Source of the DNA: Leucothrix mucor
GTDB lineage: Bacteria > Pseudomonadota > Gammaproteobacteria > Thiotrichales > Thiotrichaceae
Length of the DNA stretch: 6,682 nt
Assembly: GCA_015662325.1 (NCBI GenBank)
Contig: DQUJ01000008.1
Span: 1 to 6,682, forward strand
Direction of reading: 5' to 3'
Positions 6,537 through 6,682 of the stretch are shown piece after piece (the first letter of the stretch is position 1; each line of letters starts with the position of its first letter). Both the position numbers and the translations under genes were made by a program. The notes under the pieces are model-generated. The model saw only the letters and a list, made by a program, of their open reading frames with translations, was not told where the DNA came from and ran no database searches.

Positions 6537-6573
6537 TAAAGAGGCATTCTTACTCAGTAAGAATGCCTCTTTA
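6537..6573 (+). terminator. 18-bp-arm hairpin before pilD, possible attenuating terminator
   Basis: The arms at 6537-6554 and 6556-6573 are perfect inverted copies around a single base, C6555; the real RNA loop would be a few bases. The stem core is GAGGCATTCTTAC / GTAAGAATGCCTC. The 3' arm ends in CTTTA, with only a short U-run, so factor-independent termination would be incomplete. It lies 7 bp after the first hairpin and 16 bp before the pilD ATG, so it may lower or separate pilD expression. A role on the opposite strand is equally possible because the structure is symmetrical. Confidence 0.5.
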
Positions 6574-6589
6574 AATGGGGAAAGGGAAT

Positions 6590-6682
6590 ATGGAGCTTAT
6601 CGCTTTACTAAAAGGAAATACCACCGCTTTTTTAATATTTGTGGGTTTCTTTTCTTTAATAATAGGCAGCTTTTTAAATGCA
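6590..6682 (+). CDS. pilD: prepilin peptidase PilD, N-terminal fragment (runs off the window)
   Basis: Only the first 31 codons are present. PilD is the inner-membrane aspartyl protease that removes the leader of type IV prepilins and type II secretion pseudopilins and N-methylates the new first residue. The visible part has a hydrophobic first membrane segment (about 12-29, TAFLIFVGFFSLIIGSFL) ending in GSFLNA, the start of the conserved GSFLNVVIYR region of this family. The zinc-binding cysteines and catalytic aspartates lie beyond the edge. The ATG at 6590 is preceded by GGGGAAAGGGAA, a good ribosome site. Position after pilC is the standard gammaproteobacterial pilBCD order. The 111-bp gap and its hairpins suggest that pilD is expressed partly apart from pilBC. 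Confidence 0.88.
   Translation, partial: MELIALLKGNTTAFLIFVGFFSLIIGSFLNA

Noticed and set aside
1..6682. CRISPR array, tRNA, rRNA or transposase
   Set aside because: No regularly spaced repeats, no cloverleaf or rRNA-like sequence and no transposase motifs were seen on either strand.

Overview
The window is from a fairly AT-rich gammaproteobacterium (roughly 40% GC by eye). It carries two conserved chromosomal gene sets that face away from each other: the ruvC-ruvA-ruvB Holliday junction operon on the minus strand and the start of the pilB-pilC-pilD type IV pilus assembly operon on the plus strand. The protein sequences are close to the Pseudomonas/Legionella type of PilB and PilC, and the pilBCD order is typical of gammaproteobacteria. 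The exact lineage cannot be settled from this sequence; a low-GC group such as Legionellales or relatives would fit.

Layout from left to right. 1-190: non-coding, dominated by a 99-bp element bounded by 20-bp perfect inverted repeats. 191-589 (minus): an unrecognised 132-aa protein, with a tandem 10-bp repeat just upstream of its start. 602-839: non-coding, with a tandem 8-mer and competing hairpins downstream of ruvB. 840-2995 (minus): ruvB, ruvA and ruvC, transcribed in the order C-A-B, with a good extended -10 promoter before ruvC. 3119-3283 (minus): a complete 54-aa rubredoxin. 3284-3501: divergent control region between rubredoxin and pilB. 3502-6478 (plus): pilB and pilC, 19 bp apart. 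6479-6589: pilC-pilD gap with two strong consecutive hairpins. 6590 to the edge: the first 31 codons of pilD, the prepilin peptidase.

How the genes work together. RuvA tetramers bind the four-way junction, RuvB hexamers drive branch migration, and RuvC cuts the junction; all the key residues checked are present. PilB is the cytoplasmic ATPase that powers pilus extension, PilC is its inner-membrane platform partner, and PilD processes and methylates prepilins. The same machinery commonly supports twitching, adhesion and DNA uptake. Rubredoxin is a one-electron carrier with no obvious functional tie to either neighbour.

The coding content is ordinary. I found no evidence for a new multi-gene system. 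The parts worth a second look are the orphan protein at the left, the palindromic or repeat-like intergenic elements, and the double hairpin that separates pilD from pilBC.
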